Shown: positions 10,615 through 17,930 of the stretch, one piece after another
How the letters are laid out: every line of letters begins with the position of its first letter
Numbering within the stretch: position 1 is the first letter of the stretch
NCBI RefSeq assembly: GCF_001905545.1
Contig: NZ_LIPD01000001.1
Location: forward strand, 705,561 to 769,560
Direction: 5' to 3'
Origin: Streptomyces sp. CB02056
GTDB taxonomy: Bacteria > Actinomycetota > Actinomycetes > Streptomycetales > Streptomycetaceae
Length of the DNA stretch: 64,000 nt
Program-made: the position numbers and the translations under genes
Notes under the pieces: generated by a model
What the model was told of the DNA's origin: nothing
The model's input: only the letters and a program-made list of their open reading frames with translations
Databases searched by the model: none

Positions 10615-11133
10615 GTGAACAGCGACCCCGCCTGGAGCCTGCGCCCCGCCACCCCCGACGACCTCGAACCCGTCACGGACCTCAAGGCCCGGGTCATGCG
10701 CGCCGACCTGGAACGCCTCGGCCGCTGGGACCCGGCCCGCTCCCGCGAGCGGGTGCGGGCGTCCTTCTCGACCAGGTACACCTCCGTACTCCTGGTCGAC
10801 CGGGCCTTCGCCGGCTGCGTCACCGTCCGCCCCGACGAGCGGGGCGGACGCCACCTGGAGCTCTTCTACCTGGCCCCGCACCTCCAGGGCCGGGGCCTGG
10901 GCACCGCCGTCCTGTGCCACCTCCTCGCCGAGGCCGACGCCGCCGGAGAACCGTTTCGCCTCGTCGTCCTCCGCGGCAGCGCCGCCCAGCGGCTGTACGA
11001 ACGCCACGGCTTCACCGTCGTCCACGAGGACCCGGTCGACGTCCACCTGCACCGCCCCGTCGGCGGGACCGGAGTCCGCGAAGCCGAAGCCCGCGCCGAA
11101 GTCCACGTCGGGGCACGACGGCTGACGGCGTAA
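10615..11133 (+). CDS. GNAT-family N-acetyltransferase
   Basis: Protein of 172 aa starting at GTG. The GNAT acetyl-CoA motif is LFYLAPHLQGRGLGTAVLCHLL (about residues 83-104, Q/RxxGxG/A present), preceded by the strand FAGCVTVRPD and followed by LRGSAAQRLYERHGFTVVHED. The substrate cannot be read from the sequence. The last 20 residues (after about 150) look like a non-conserved extension. The stop codon falls inside a 12-bp tandem repeat array (11122-11169), so the C terminus may have been altered by repeat expansion. Confidence 0.85.
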   Translation: MNSDPAWSLRPATPDDLEPVTDLKARVMRADLERLGRWDPARSRERVRASFSTRYTSVLLVDRAFAGCVTVRPDERGGRHLELFYLAPHLQGRGLGTAVLCHLLAEADAAGEPFRLVVLRGSAAQRLYERHGFTVVHEDPVDVHLHRPVGGTGVREAEARAEVHVGARRLTA

Positions 11134-11169
11134 CTGGCGGCGTAGCTGACGGCATAACTGGCGGCATAA
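11122..11169 (+). repeat. Four tandem 12-bp repeats at the acetyltransferase stop
   Basis: Four imperfect units of CTGRCGGCRTAR: CTGACGGCGTAA, CTGGCGGCGTAG, CTGACGGCATAA, CTGGCGGCATAA. Each unit carries an in-frame stop (TAA or TAG) in the acetyltransferase frame, and the first is the actual stop. The array separates the acetyltransferase from the ABC exporter genes. Confidence 0.8.
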
Positions 11170-11225
11170 CGATTCCCCCAAACGCCCTGGTCAGGGCCGT
11201 GACCCCCGTGGTAGGTGTAGCCCCC

Positions 11226-11975
11226 GTGAAGATCACGGGGGAGAGCGGGGCCGTACTGCGCCTCGACGACGTACACCGCACCTACGGAACCGGGCCGGAG
11301 GCCGTACGGGCACTCAGAGGGGTGGACGTCGAGTTCGCCCGCGGCGGGTTCACCGCCGTCATGGGCCCCTCCGGCTCCGGCAAGAGCACCCTGCTGCAGT
11401 GCTGCGCCGGCCTCGACCGGCCCGACAGCGGCCGGGTCACCCTGGACGGGACCGACCTCTCCGGCCTGGGCGAGACCGAACTGACGGTGCTGCGCCGCGA
11501 ACGGATCGGCTTCGTCTTCCAGGCCTTCAACCTGGTCGGCTCGCTCACCGCCGAACAGAACGTCGGCCTGCCGCTGCGACTGGCCGGCCGCCGACCCGAC
11601 CCCGCGCAGGTGCGCCGGGCCCTCGCCCAGGTCGGCCTCGGCGAGCGCACCGGACACCTGCCCTCCCAGCTCTCCGGCGGCCAGCAGCAGCGCGTCGCCA
11701 TCGCCCGCGCCCTGATCACCCGGCCCCGGATGCTGTTCGCCGACGAGCCGACCGGCGCCCTCGACTCCGCCAGCAGCCGGGACGTCCTCGCCCTGCTGCG
11801 CGACCTCGTCGACCGCGAGGGCCAGAGCACCGTCATGGTCACCCACGACCCCGTCGCCGCCGGCTACGCCGACCGCGTCCTCTTCCTCGCCGACGGCCGG
11901 ATCGTCGACGACCTGCCCCGCCCCACCGCCCAGCAGGTCGCCGAGCGGATGACCGCCCTGGAGACGGCGGCATGA
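11226..11975 (+). CDS. ABC transporter ATP-binding protein (MacB/LolD type)
   Basis: ATPase subunit of 249 aa from GTG 11226. Walker A GPSGSGKST (47-55), Q-loop FVFQAFNLVGSLT, signature LSGGQQQRVAIARAL, Walker B MLFADEPTGALD, and switch His in TVMVTHD. The A-loop/QAFNLV and ADEPTGALD patterns are those of the MacB/LolD/FtsE class, which pairs with FtsX-fold permeases and usually exports peptides, lipoproteins or antibiotics rather than importing. An upstream GTG (11199) is possible. The stop overlaps the permease start (ATGA), so the two subunits are translationally coupled. Confidence 0.92.
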   Translation: MKITGESGAVLRLDDVHRTYGTGPEAVRALRGVDVEFARGGFTAVMGPSGSGKSTLLQCCAGLDRPDSGRVTLDGTDLSGLGETELTVLRRERIGFVFQAFNLVGSLTAEQNVGLPLRLAGRRPDPAQVRRALAQVGLGERTGHLPSQLSGGQQQRVAIARALITRPRMLFADEPTGALDSASSRDVLALLRDLVDREGQSTVMVTHDPVAAGYADRVLFLADGRIVDDLPRPTAQQVAERMTALETAA

Positions 11976-13912
11976 CCTCACCGCTCACCCTGCTGCCCGT
12001 CGCCGCCGCGAGCCTGCGCCGCCGCAAGGCCGCCTTCGCCGGCTCCTACGTCGCCCTCACCCTCGGCGTCCTGCTCGTCGCCACCACCGGCAGCCTGCTG
12101 AACGAGACCGCCGGCGACGACTCCCCGCTCGGCGCGCCCTCCCTGCACAAGGTGCTCCAGTTCACCGCCGCGATGGCCGCCTTCGTCGCGGTCTTCGTCG
12201 TCGCCGGAACCTTCGCCTTCGCCGTCGCCCAGCGCCGCCAGGAGATCGCGATGCTGCGCGCCGTCGGCGCCACACCGCGGCAGATCGTCCAGCTGATCAC
12301 CGGCGAGGCCGCCGTCGTCGCCCTCGCCGCCGCCGTCAGCGGCTGCCTGCTCTCACTGCCCGGCGCCCCCGCCCTCGCCGCCTGGCTGGCCGCCCGCGGC
12401 GCCGCCCCCGACGGGTTCACCGCGCGCCCCGCCGCCGGGCCGATGCTGCTCGCCGCCGCCGTCGGCCTGCTCGTCGCCCTGCTCGGCGCCGTCACCGCCG
12501 CCCTGCGGGCCGGCCGGGTGCGCGCCGTCGAGGCGCTCGGCGACGCCGCCGCCGACCGCCGGGTCATGACCCCGCTGCGCTGGGCCTGCGCGCTGCTCGG
12601 CCTGACCGCCCTGGCCGCCACCGTCGGCTACTACCTGGCCGCGCCCACCCTGCCCGCCGCCCCCGGCGACCAGCCCGCCGACCCGCAGCTCGCCTCCCAG
12701 TGGGTCCTCGGCGCCGACCTGCTCGCCATCACCGCGCTCGCCCTGTTCGCACCGGCCGTCGTACCGCCGTTGCTGCGGCTGCTCAGCGCCCCGCTCACCC
12801 GGGCCGTCGCCGCCGCCCCGCTGCTCGCCCGGCAGAACGCCCTCACCGCCGTACGCCGCACCGTCTCCACCGCCACCCCGGCCTTCCTCGCCATCGCGCT
12901 CACCGGCACCGTGATCGGCTCCACCGCCGCCTTCGCCGACGCCATGACCGCCCAGAACCGGGCCACCGCCGCCGCCCGGTATGTGCTGCGCCCCGCCGCC
13001 GCCCCGCTGCCCGCCGACGCCGCCCGCCGGCTCACCGCCGCCCGGCCCGACCTGCACGCCACCGCCACCACCGCCACCGTGGTCACCGGCCTCGGCGCCG
13101 CCACCGCCGACTTCGACGACCACGGCGAGGACTCGCCCGCGAGCGTGCCCTCCGCCGCCACCGTCGTCGACGGCGACCTCGCCACCGCCTGGACCCTGCC
13201 CGCCGTCGACGGCAGCGCCGCCGACCTGCACGGCGCCACCCTCGCCGCCTCCACCGACCAGGCCCGCGGCCACGGCTGGAAGCTCGGCGACCAGGTCAAC
13301 CTGCGCCTCGCCGACGGCACCGTCACCAGCCTGCGGCTCGCCCTGGTCTACCGCACCCAGCTCGGCCTGGACGAGGTCCTGCTCAGCGGCGAGGCCACCG
13401 CCGGCCACCTCGCCGACGCCCGCCCCGCCGCCGTCCACCTCGACGCCGAACCGGCCGACCGGCTCGGCGGCACCCTCACCGACGCCCGCGACCCAGGACC
13501 CGACCCCGGCGCCCACTACGCCTGGATCGCCACCACCACGATCCTCGGGCCCGCCCTGCTCTACGCGCTGATCGCCATCGTCAACACCATGGTGATGAGC
13601 ACCGCCGACCGCCGCCGCGACTTCGCCGTCCTGCGGCTGGCCGGGACGGTGCGCCGCCAGGTGACGTGGATGGTCGCCCTGGAGGCCGTCCTGGTCGTCG
13701 CCACCGCCGCCCTGCTCGCCCTCGCCGTCACCGCGCTCACCCAGTACGGCACCACCGCGCTGCTCAACCACCGCGTCCTGGCCGGCCAGGCCGCCGTCCC
13801 CCTCCGCCTGCCCTGGACCCCGCTCGCCGGGAGCACCCTCCTGTGCCTGCTGCTCGCCGCCGCCTCCAGCGTCCTCCCCACCCGCCTCGCCCTCCCCACC
13901 CGGCCCCGCTAG
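11972..13912 (+). CDS. FtsX-like ABC transporter permease
   Basis: Membrane subunit of 646 aa, partner of the preceding ATPase. Two FtsX units are visible: the first has helices at about 22-45, 65-88, 105-130 and 150-172 with the coupling motif FAVAQRRQEIAMLRAVGATPRQI; the second has RRDFAVLRLAGTVRRQVTWM near residue 550. About 200 extracytoplasmic residues (roughly 325-520) lie between. The architecture matches actinobacterial two-component FtsX exporters of unknown substrate. It starts within the ATPase stop codon (ATGA). Confidence 0.92.
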   Translation: MTSPLTLLPVAAASLRRRKAAFAGSYVALTLGVLLVATTGSLLNETAGDDSPLGAPSLHKVLQFTAAMAAFVAVFVVAGTFAFAVAQRRQEIAMLRAVGATPRQIVQLITGEAAVVALAAAVSGCLLSLPGAPALAAWLAARGAAPDGFTARPAAGPMLLAAAVGLLVALLGAVTAALRAGRVRAVEALGDAAADRRVMTPLRWACALLGLTALAATVGYYLAAPTLPAAPGDQPADPQLASQWVLGADLLAITALALFAPAVVPPLLRLLSAPLTRAVAAAPLLARQNALTAVRRTVSTATPAFLAIALTGTVIGSTAAFADAMTAQNRATAAARYVLRPAAAPLPADAARRLTAARPDLHATATTATVVTGLGAATADFDDHGEDSPASVPSAATVVDGDLATAWTLPAVDGSAADLHGATLAASTDQARGHGWKLGDQVNLRLADGTVTSLRLALVYRTQLGLDEVLLSGEATAGHLADARPAAVHLDAEPADRLGGTLTDARDPGPDPGAHYAWIATTTILGPALLYALIAIVNTMVMSTADRRRDFAVLRLAGTVRRQVTWMVALEAVLVVATAALLALAVTALTQYGTTALLNHRVLAGQAAVPLRLPWTPLAGSTLLCLLLAAASSVLPTRLALPTRPR

Positions 13913-14095
13913 CGCGCCGCCCAACGGCCCTACAGGGCCGGGCGGTTGCCCCTCCCGGAGCCTCCCGGCGGCCTCCCGGACCGGCGCGGCGGGCCGTCCG
14001 GCGGGCCGCGCCCACGGCTCCCCGCGGGACGGGTTGTCGGTGGGGCGGGTGATGATAGGGGCTGTTTCGAGAGGCAGGACGGAAGGACACACCTG

Positions 14096-14797
14096 ATGAG
14101 CTGGTGGCAGCAGCCACTGGTCGGCTTCGACCTGGAGACCACGGGCACCGACCCGGCCGTGGACCGCATCGTCACGGCCGCGCTCGTGGACACCGTCGGG
14201 GCCGCCCGGGTGGACGCCGCGCACTGGCTGATCGACCCGGGGGTGCCGATACCCGCCGAGGCGGAGGCGATCCACGGGATCGGTGACGAGGTGGCGCGGA
14301 GCAAGGGCAGGCCGGCGAAGGAGGCGGTGGAGGAGATAGCCGCCGCGCTGTGCGAGCGGATCGCCGCCGGGCGGCCGGTCGTGGCGTTCAACGCGCCGTT
14401 CGACCTGTCGCTGCTCGACGCCGAGCTGCGCCGGCACGGGCTGGCGACGCTCGCCGAGCGCCTGGGGCGGCCGGTCGGGCCGGTGCTGGACGCGCTGGTG
14501 ATCGACCGGGCCGTGGACAAGTACCGCAAGGGCTCGCGCACCCTGCAACGGGTCTGCGAGCTGTACGGGGTGGAGCTGACGGACGCCCACGAGGCGGGCA
14601 GCGACGCGCTGGCCGCCGTCCGGGTCGCCGTCGCGCTGGCCGGGCGCTACCCGGCCGAGGTGGGGGCGGTGCCGCTCGCGGAGCTGCACCGCCGGCAGAT
14701 CGACTGGTACCGGCAGTGGGCCGAGGGCCTCCAGGCCTGGCTGCGCCGCGGCAAGGACCCGCAGGCGGTGGTCGACCCGCGCTGGCCCGCCCGGTGA
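14096..14797 (+). CDS. DEDDh 3'-5' exonuclease (DnaQ/RNase T superfamily)
   Basis: Protein of 233 aa with the three exonuclease motifs: Exo I FDLETTG (Asp12, Glu14), Exo II VVAFNAPFDLSLLD (Asp103), and Exo III DAHEAGSDA with His165 and Asp170 (the DEDDh class). This is a stand-alone epsilon-like nuclease common in streptomycetes, acting on DNA or RNA 3' ends; the partner is unknown. GGAAGGA about 9 bases before the ATG is a strong ribosome-binding site. The C terminus after residue 180 (QIDWYRQWAEGLQAWLRR) is specific to this actinobacterial group. Confidence 0.92.
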   Translation: MSWWQQPLVGFDLETTGTDPAVDRIVTAALVDTVGAARVDAAHWLIDPGVPIPAEAEAIHGIGDEVARSKGRPAKEAVEEIAAALCERIAAGRPVVAFNAPFDLSLLDAELRRHGLATLAERLGRPVGPVLDALVIDRAVDKYRKGSRTLQRVCELYGVELTDAHEAGSDALAAVRVAVALAGRYPAEVGAVPLAELHRRQIDWYRQWAEGLQAWLRRGKDPQAVVDPRWPAR

Positions 14798-14837
14798 GGC
14801 CCGCCGGCCGCGTCCCCGACCTCACGGGACGGAACAC

Positions 14838-15596
14838 CTAGGCCCGCGGTCGGACACCCTCCGGCGGGGGCACGATGGCGGCCTCGGCGGTGTCCGGCGC
14901 GAGCGGGTCGTAGCGGACGGTCATGAGCTGTCCGACCCTCGGCGCGAGGTAGGCCTGGATGCGGATCGCGCAGACCAGGCTGCGCTGGACGCCGTCGGGG
15001 GTGGTGTAGCCGACGGTGAGCCGGAACTGGGGCTGGGCGTAGCCGCTGGGCTCGCCGGGCTGGACGGCGGTGACGGTGCCGGCGGTGCTCACCCCGTGGG
15101 CGGCGAGCCGGTCGGCGACCGTCCGGGCGGCGCGGTACGCGCGGTGCTGCGCGCGGAGCCGGGACTCGGAGTGGACGACCAGCGGCAGGGTGAGCGCCGC
15201 CAGGATCACGAGGGCGGGCAGGGCGGGCCGGTACGGTCCGCCGGGGCCGAAGGCCGCGCCGAGCGGCCCGAGCAGCAGGGCGAGGAACAGCACGCCGCCG
15301 GGGGGAAGCCGGTTCGGGGCCCCGGCTCCGGGGGAGCGGCCGACCCGGCCCGCCGCCAGCATGCCGGTCAGCCAGCAGAACAGGGCGCCGGCCCAGTACG
15401 CCTGGGTGGCGGCCGAGCCGAGGCAGAGCTGCTGGGTGCAGGTCTCCGGCTCCCGGTAGGCGACCACCCCGGCCGCGAACAGCCGGCCGGCCACCGCGCA
15501 CAGCGCCAGCAGGAGCAGCGCCGCGACCGCCCGGCCGAAGCCCAGGCGCGGTTCCAGGTACGGGAGTTGCTTGCTCGACGGGGGACCGGCAGTCAT
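14838..15596 (-). CDS. Membrane protein of unknown function (DUF3592-like)
   Basis: Protein of 252 aa. Hydrophobic segments lie at about 21-43, 62-82 and 96-135. A C-terminal soluble domain follows (about 150-240) with TVTAVQPGEPSGYAQPQFRLTVGYTTPDG and LMTVRYDPLAPDTAEA, which resembles the DUF3592 pattern of a small beta domain in membrane proteins. Two Cys (CTQQLC) sit in the extracytoplasmic loop after the first helix and could form a disulfide. The gene is convergent with the exonuclease (40 bases apart). No function can be assigned. Confidence 0.7.
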   Translation of the reverse strand: MTAGPPSSKQLPYLEPRLGFGRAVAALLLLALCAVAGRLFAAGVVAYREPETCTQQLCLGSAATQAYWAGALFCWLTGMLAAGRVGRSPGAGAPNRLPPGGVLFLALLLGPLGAAFGPGGPYRPALPALVILAALTLPLVVHSESRLRAQHRAYRAARTVADRLAAHGVSTAGTVTAVQPGEPSGYAQPQFRLTVGYTTPDGVQRSLVCAIRIQAYLAPRVGQLMTVRYDPLAPDTAEAAIVPPPEGVRPRA

Positions 15597-15695
15597 GCCC
15601 GGAGGCTAGTGCGACGGCCGGGGCGGGCGGTACGCGCGCCCGCGGTCCGGTCGGTGAACGAGGGGGAAACTCCGCGGCGGCGGGCCCCGACGGCC

Positions 15696-16691
15696 CTACG
15701 CGGCAGGGAAGTCGAAGGTGTAGCCCTGGGCGACCAGCCAGGGCAGCAGCTGCTTGAGCGCGGCCACGGTCTGGCCGCGGTCGCCGCCCCCGTCGTGCAT
15801 CAGGACCACGCCGCCGGGCTTGAGCTGCTTCTGCACGGCCGAGACGATCGCCGGCGTCCCCGGGCGGGCCCAGTCGCGCGGGTCGACGGACCAGCCGAGC
15901 GAGGACATCCCGAGGCTCGCGGTGATGTGCTCGTTGTCGGCGTTGAAGCCGCCGCCCGGGGCGCGGAACCAGCCGACCTCGGTGCCGGGGCCGCCCGCCT
16001 GGAGGATCATGTTCCGGGCGGCGGTGATCTCGTACGCGGCCTTGTCGTGGGGGAGCTTGGCGAAGGGCTGCGGGTGGTGGACGCTGTGGTCGCAGAGCCG
16101 GTGCCCGGCGGCCAGGATCCGCTTGACCGTGGCGGGGTTGGCGGCGGCGTTCTGGCCGATCTGGCAGAAGGTGGCCTTGGCGTGGTACTGGGCCAGCAGG
16201 TCGAGGACCTGGCCGGTGGCCGGGCCGGGGCCGTCGTCGAAGGTGAGCGCGACGGTGCGCCCACCGGAGGCGGTGGAGCCGATCACGGTGCCCGCCCCGG
16301 TGTGCGGGGGCGGCGCGGCGGGCGAGGACGGGTCGGCGGCCGGTGCGGTGGGCGTGGCGGAGAGGGGGGTGCCGGTGGCCGCGGTCGGGTGCGGCTTGGC
16401 CGGCGCCGACGGGGAGGAGGGGGAGGCGGCCGGGGAGCCCGCGCCCGGCGGCACGGCGTCGGAGCCGGGGGTCGGCGTGAGGGCGGTCGCCGCCGTCCCG
16501 CTCGGCCGGGCGTCGGCCGGGGACGGCGTCCCGGAGGTCGCCGCCGCGCTCGGCGGCTGGAGCGCCCCGCTGGCGGTCCCGCACGCGGCCAGCCCCAGGG
16601 CGGCGGCCACCGCGGCACAGCCCGCGAGCAGCCGGCGCCGGGATCGGGACAGTCGGTTCGGGGCGGAGGGGCGGCGGGCGGTCCGGTGCAT
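15696..16691 (-). CDS. Polysaccharide deacetylase lipoprotein
   Basis: Exported lipoprotein of 331 aa. A twin-arginine-rich N terminus (RSRRRLLAG) and lipobox LAAC (Cys37) are followed by a Pro/Ser/Ala linker of about 100 residues and then a NodB homology domain (145-331). Catalytic and metal residues: TFDDGP (Asp152, Asp153) and DHSVHHP (His202, His206), plus FRAPGGGFN and WSVDPRDWARPG. NodB enzymes remove N-acetyl groups from peptidoglycan or chitin-like polymers, so this one probably acts on the cell wall or an external polysaccharide. The long linker would let the domain reach through the wall. Confidence 0.92.
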   Translation of the reverse strand: MHRTARRPSAPNRLSRSRRRLLAGCAAVAAALGLAACGTASGALQPPSAAATSGTPSPADARPSGTAATALTPTPGSDAVPPGAGSPAASPSSPSAPAKPHPTAATGTPLSATPTAPAADPSSPAAPPPHTGAGTVIGSTASGGRTVALTFDDGPGPATGQVLDLLAQYHAKATFCQIGQNAAANPATVKRILAAGHRLCDHSVHHPQPFAKLPHDKAAYEITAARNMILQAGGPGTEVGWFRAPGGGFNADNEHITASLGMSSLGWSVDPRDWARPGTPAIVSAVQKQLKPGGVVLMHDGGGDRGQTVAALKQLLPWLVAQGYTFDFPAA

Positions 16692-16864
16692 GGCGGCGGC
16701 TCCTGAGGTGCGAGTACGGTGCCGATCTCTCGGGTCAGGATGACTGTCCGATAGGACGCCGATCGTACGTGCACCGGTTGCCGACCGGACCGAACCGCCG
16801 TAAGAGTCTTCTCACACTCGCCCCGGTGGCGGCCCCGCGCCGCCGCGGGTACCGGAGGCGCCCG

Positions 16865-17788
16865 TCAGAACGGGTACCAGCGCACCTCGGTGGCCCCGTC
16901 CCGCAGCGAGTCGACCCGGCGCCGGAACTCCTTCAGCGCGGCCGGGTTGCTGGCCGCCTGCTGCGCCACCCAGGAGGCGCTGGCCGTCTCCCGGGCGCCG
17001 CGCAGCACCGTGAAGCCCGGCCACTCGCGCACGTCCCAGCCGTACGCCTCGGTGAACGCGCGGTACTCCTCGGCGGGCACGCCGTACCGGTCCTGGCTGA
17101 GCGCGAGGACCACCAGGTCGTGCTCGCGCAGGTCGTTCGCCATGAACTCCAGGTCGAGCAGCACCGGCCCGTCCGGGCCGACGTGGATGTTGCGCGGCAG
17201 CGCGTCGCCGTGGATCACCCCGGGGTGCAGCCGCGGGACGAGGTCGGGCAGGGCGGCCTCGAAGGCGTTGCGGCGGTGGCGCAGGAAGGCGACGTCCGCC
17301 GGGTCGACGTGGCCCTCGGCGGAGGCCAGCCAGCGCTCGACCGGGGCCAGCAGGTCGCGCCGGCCGAGGGTGAAGGGCGGCGGCGGCAGCTGGTGCAGGG
17401 CGCGCAGCAGCGGGGCGAGGTCGACCGGGCGGGCGGGCCGGACGGCGGGCGCGAGCCGGTGCCAGAAGGTGACGGGGTGGCCGTCGGCCAGCTGCGGCTC
17501 GGGCGCCACCGCGTCGTACGGGCGGACCACCGGCACGTCCTGGCCGGCCAGCCAGTGGGCGAGCGCCAGCTCCCGGTGCGCCCGGTCGTACAGCTCGGGA
17601 CCGCGGCCGACCTTGGCGACCACGGCCGGGTCGCCGAGGTCGAAGACGGCGTTCTCGCCGAGCGCGAGCAGTGTGGCCCCGTCGGGGGCGGCCAGCCCGG
17701 CCGACTCGCAGGCCTGGGCGAGGAGCAGCCGGGCGCGGCCCTCGTCGAAGGGGATCATGACTGGGGTTCCCATTCCGCCGACGTTCAT
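16865..17788 (-). CDS. Aminoglycoside phosphotransferase-like (APH) kinase
   Basis: Cytoplasmic small-molecule kinase fold of 307 aa. Catalytic motifs: VIHGDALPRNIHV (HGD at 193-195, Asn200) and the metal-binding Asp in VLLDLEFMAND (Asp212). APH-fold proteins phosphorylate antibiotics, choline, homoserine or other metabolites, and the substrate cannot be inferred here. ATG 17773 or 17758 are plausible alternative starts; none has a good ribosome-binding site. No resistance genes lie nearby, so a metabolic role is as likely as resistance. Confidence 0.85.
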   Translation of the reverse strand: MNVGGMGTPVMIPFDEGRARLLLAQACESAGLAAPDGATLLALGENAVFDLGDPAVVAKVGRGPELYDRAHRELALAHWLAGQDVPVVRPYDAVAPEPQLADGHPVTFWHRLAPAVRPARPVDLAPLLRALHQLPPPPFTLGRRDLLAPVERWLASAEGHVDPADVAFLRHRRNAFEAALPDLVPRLHPGVIHGDALPRNIHVGPDGPVLLDLEFMANDLREHDLVVLALSQDRYGVPAEEYRAFTEAYGWDVREWPGFTVLRGARETASASWVAQQAASNPAALKEFRRRVDSLRDGATEVRWYPF

Positions 17789-17827
17789 CCGGGGGACCCC
17801 GGACGGTGATCATCATGACGCACGGAC

Positions 17828-17856
17828 GCCGGGCCCCGCGCGCTGCGGGGCCCGGC
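17828..17856 (-). terminator. Hairpin terminator after the minus-strand MMPL gene
   Basis: Perfect 12-bp stem GCCGGGCCCCGC (17828-17839) / GCGGGGCCCGGC (17845-17856) with a 5-base loop and no T-tract. Streptomycete terminators often lack the T-run. It sits between the MMPL stop (17931) and the APH start. Next to it, two imperfect 18-bp tandem units occupy 17878-17895 and 17896-17913. Confidence 0.6.
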
Positions 17857-17930
17857 ACCGGACGCGTCGGGCGGGTGGGACAAGCCGGACGGGTCGGACA
17901 GGCCGAACGGGTCGGGGAGGCCGGGGAGGC

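Noticed and set aside
16865..17788. APH-like kinase as an antibiotic-resistance gene
   Set aside because: The fold is shared by many metabolic kinases and no resistance or biosynthetic genes are adjacent.
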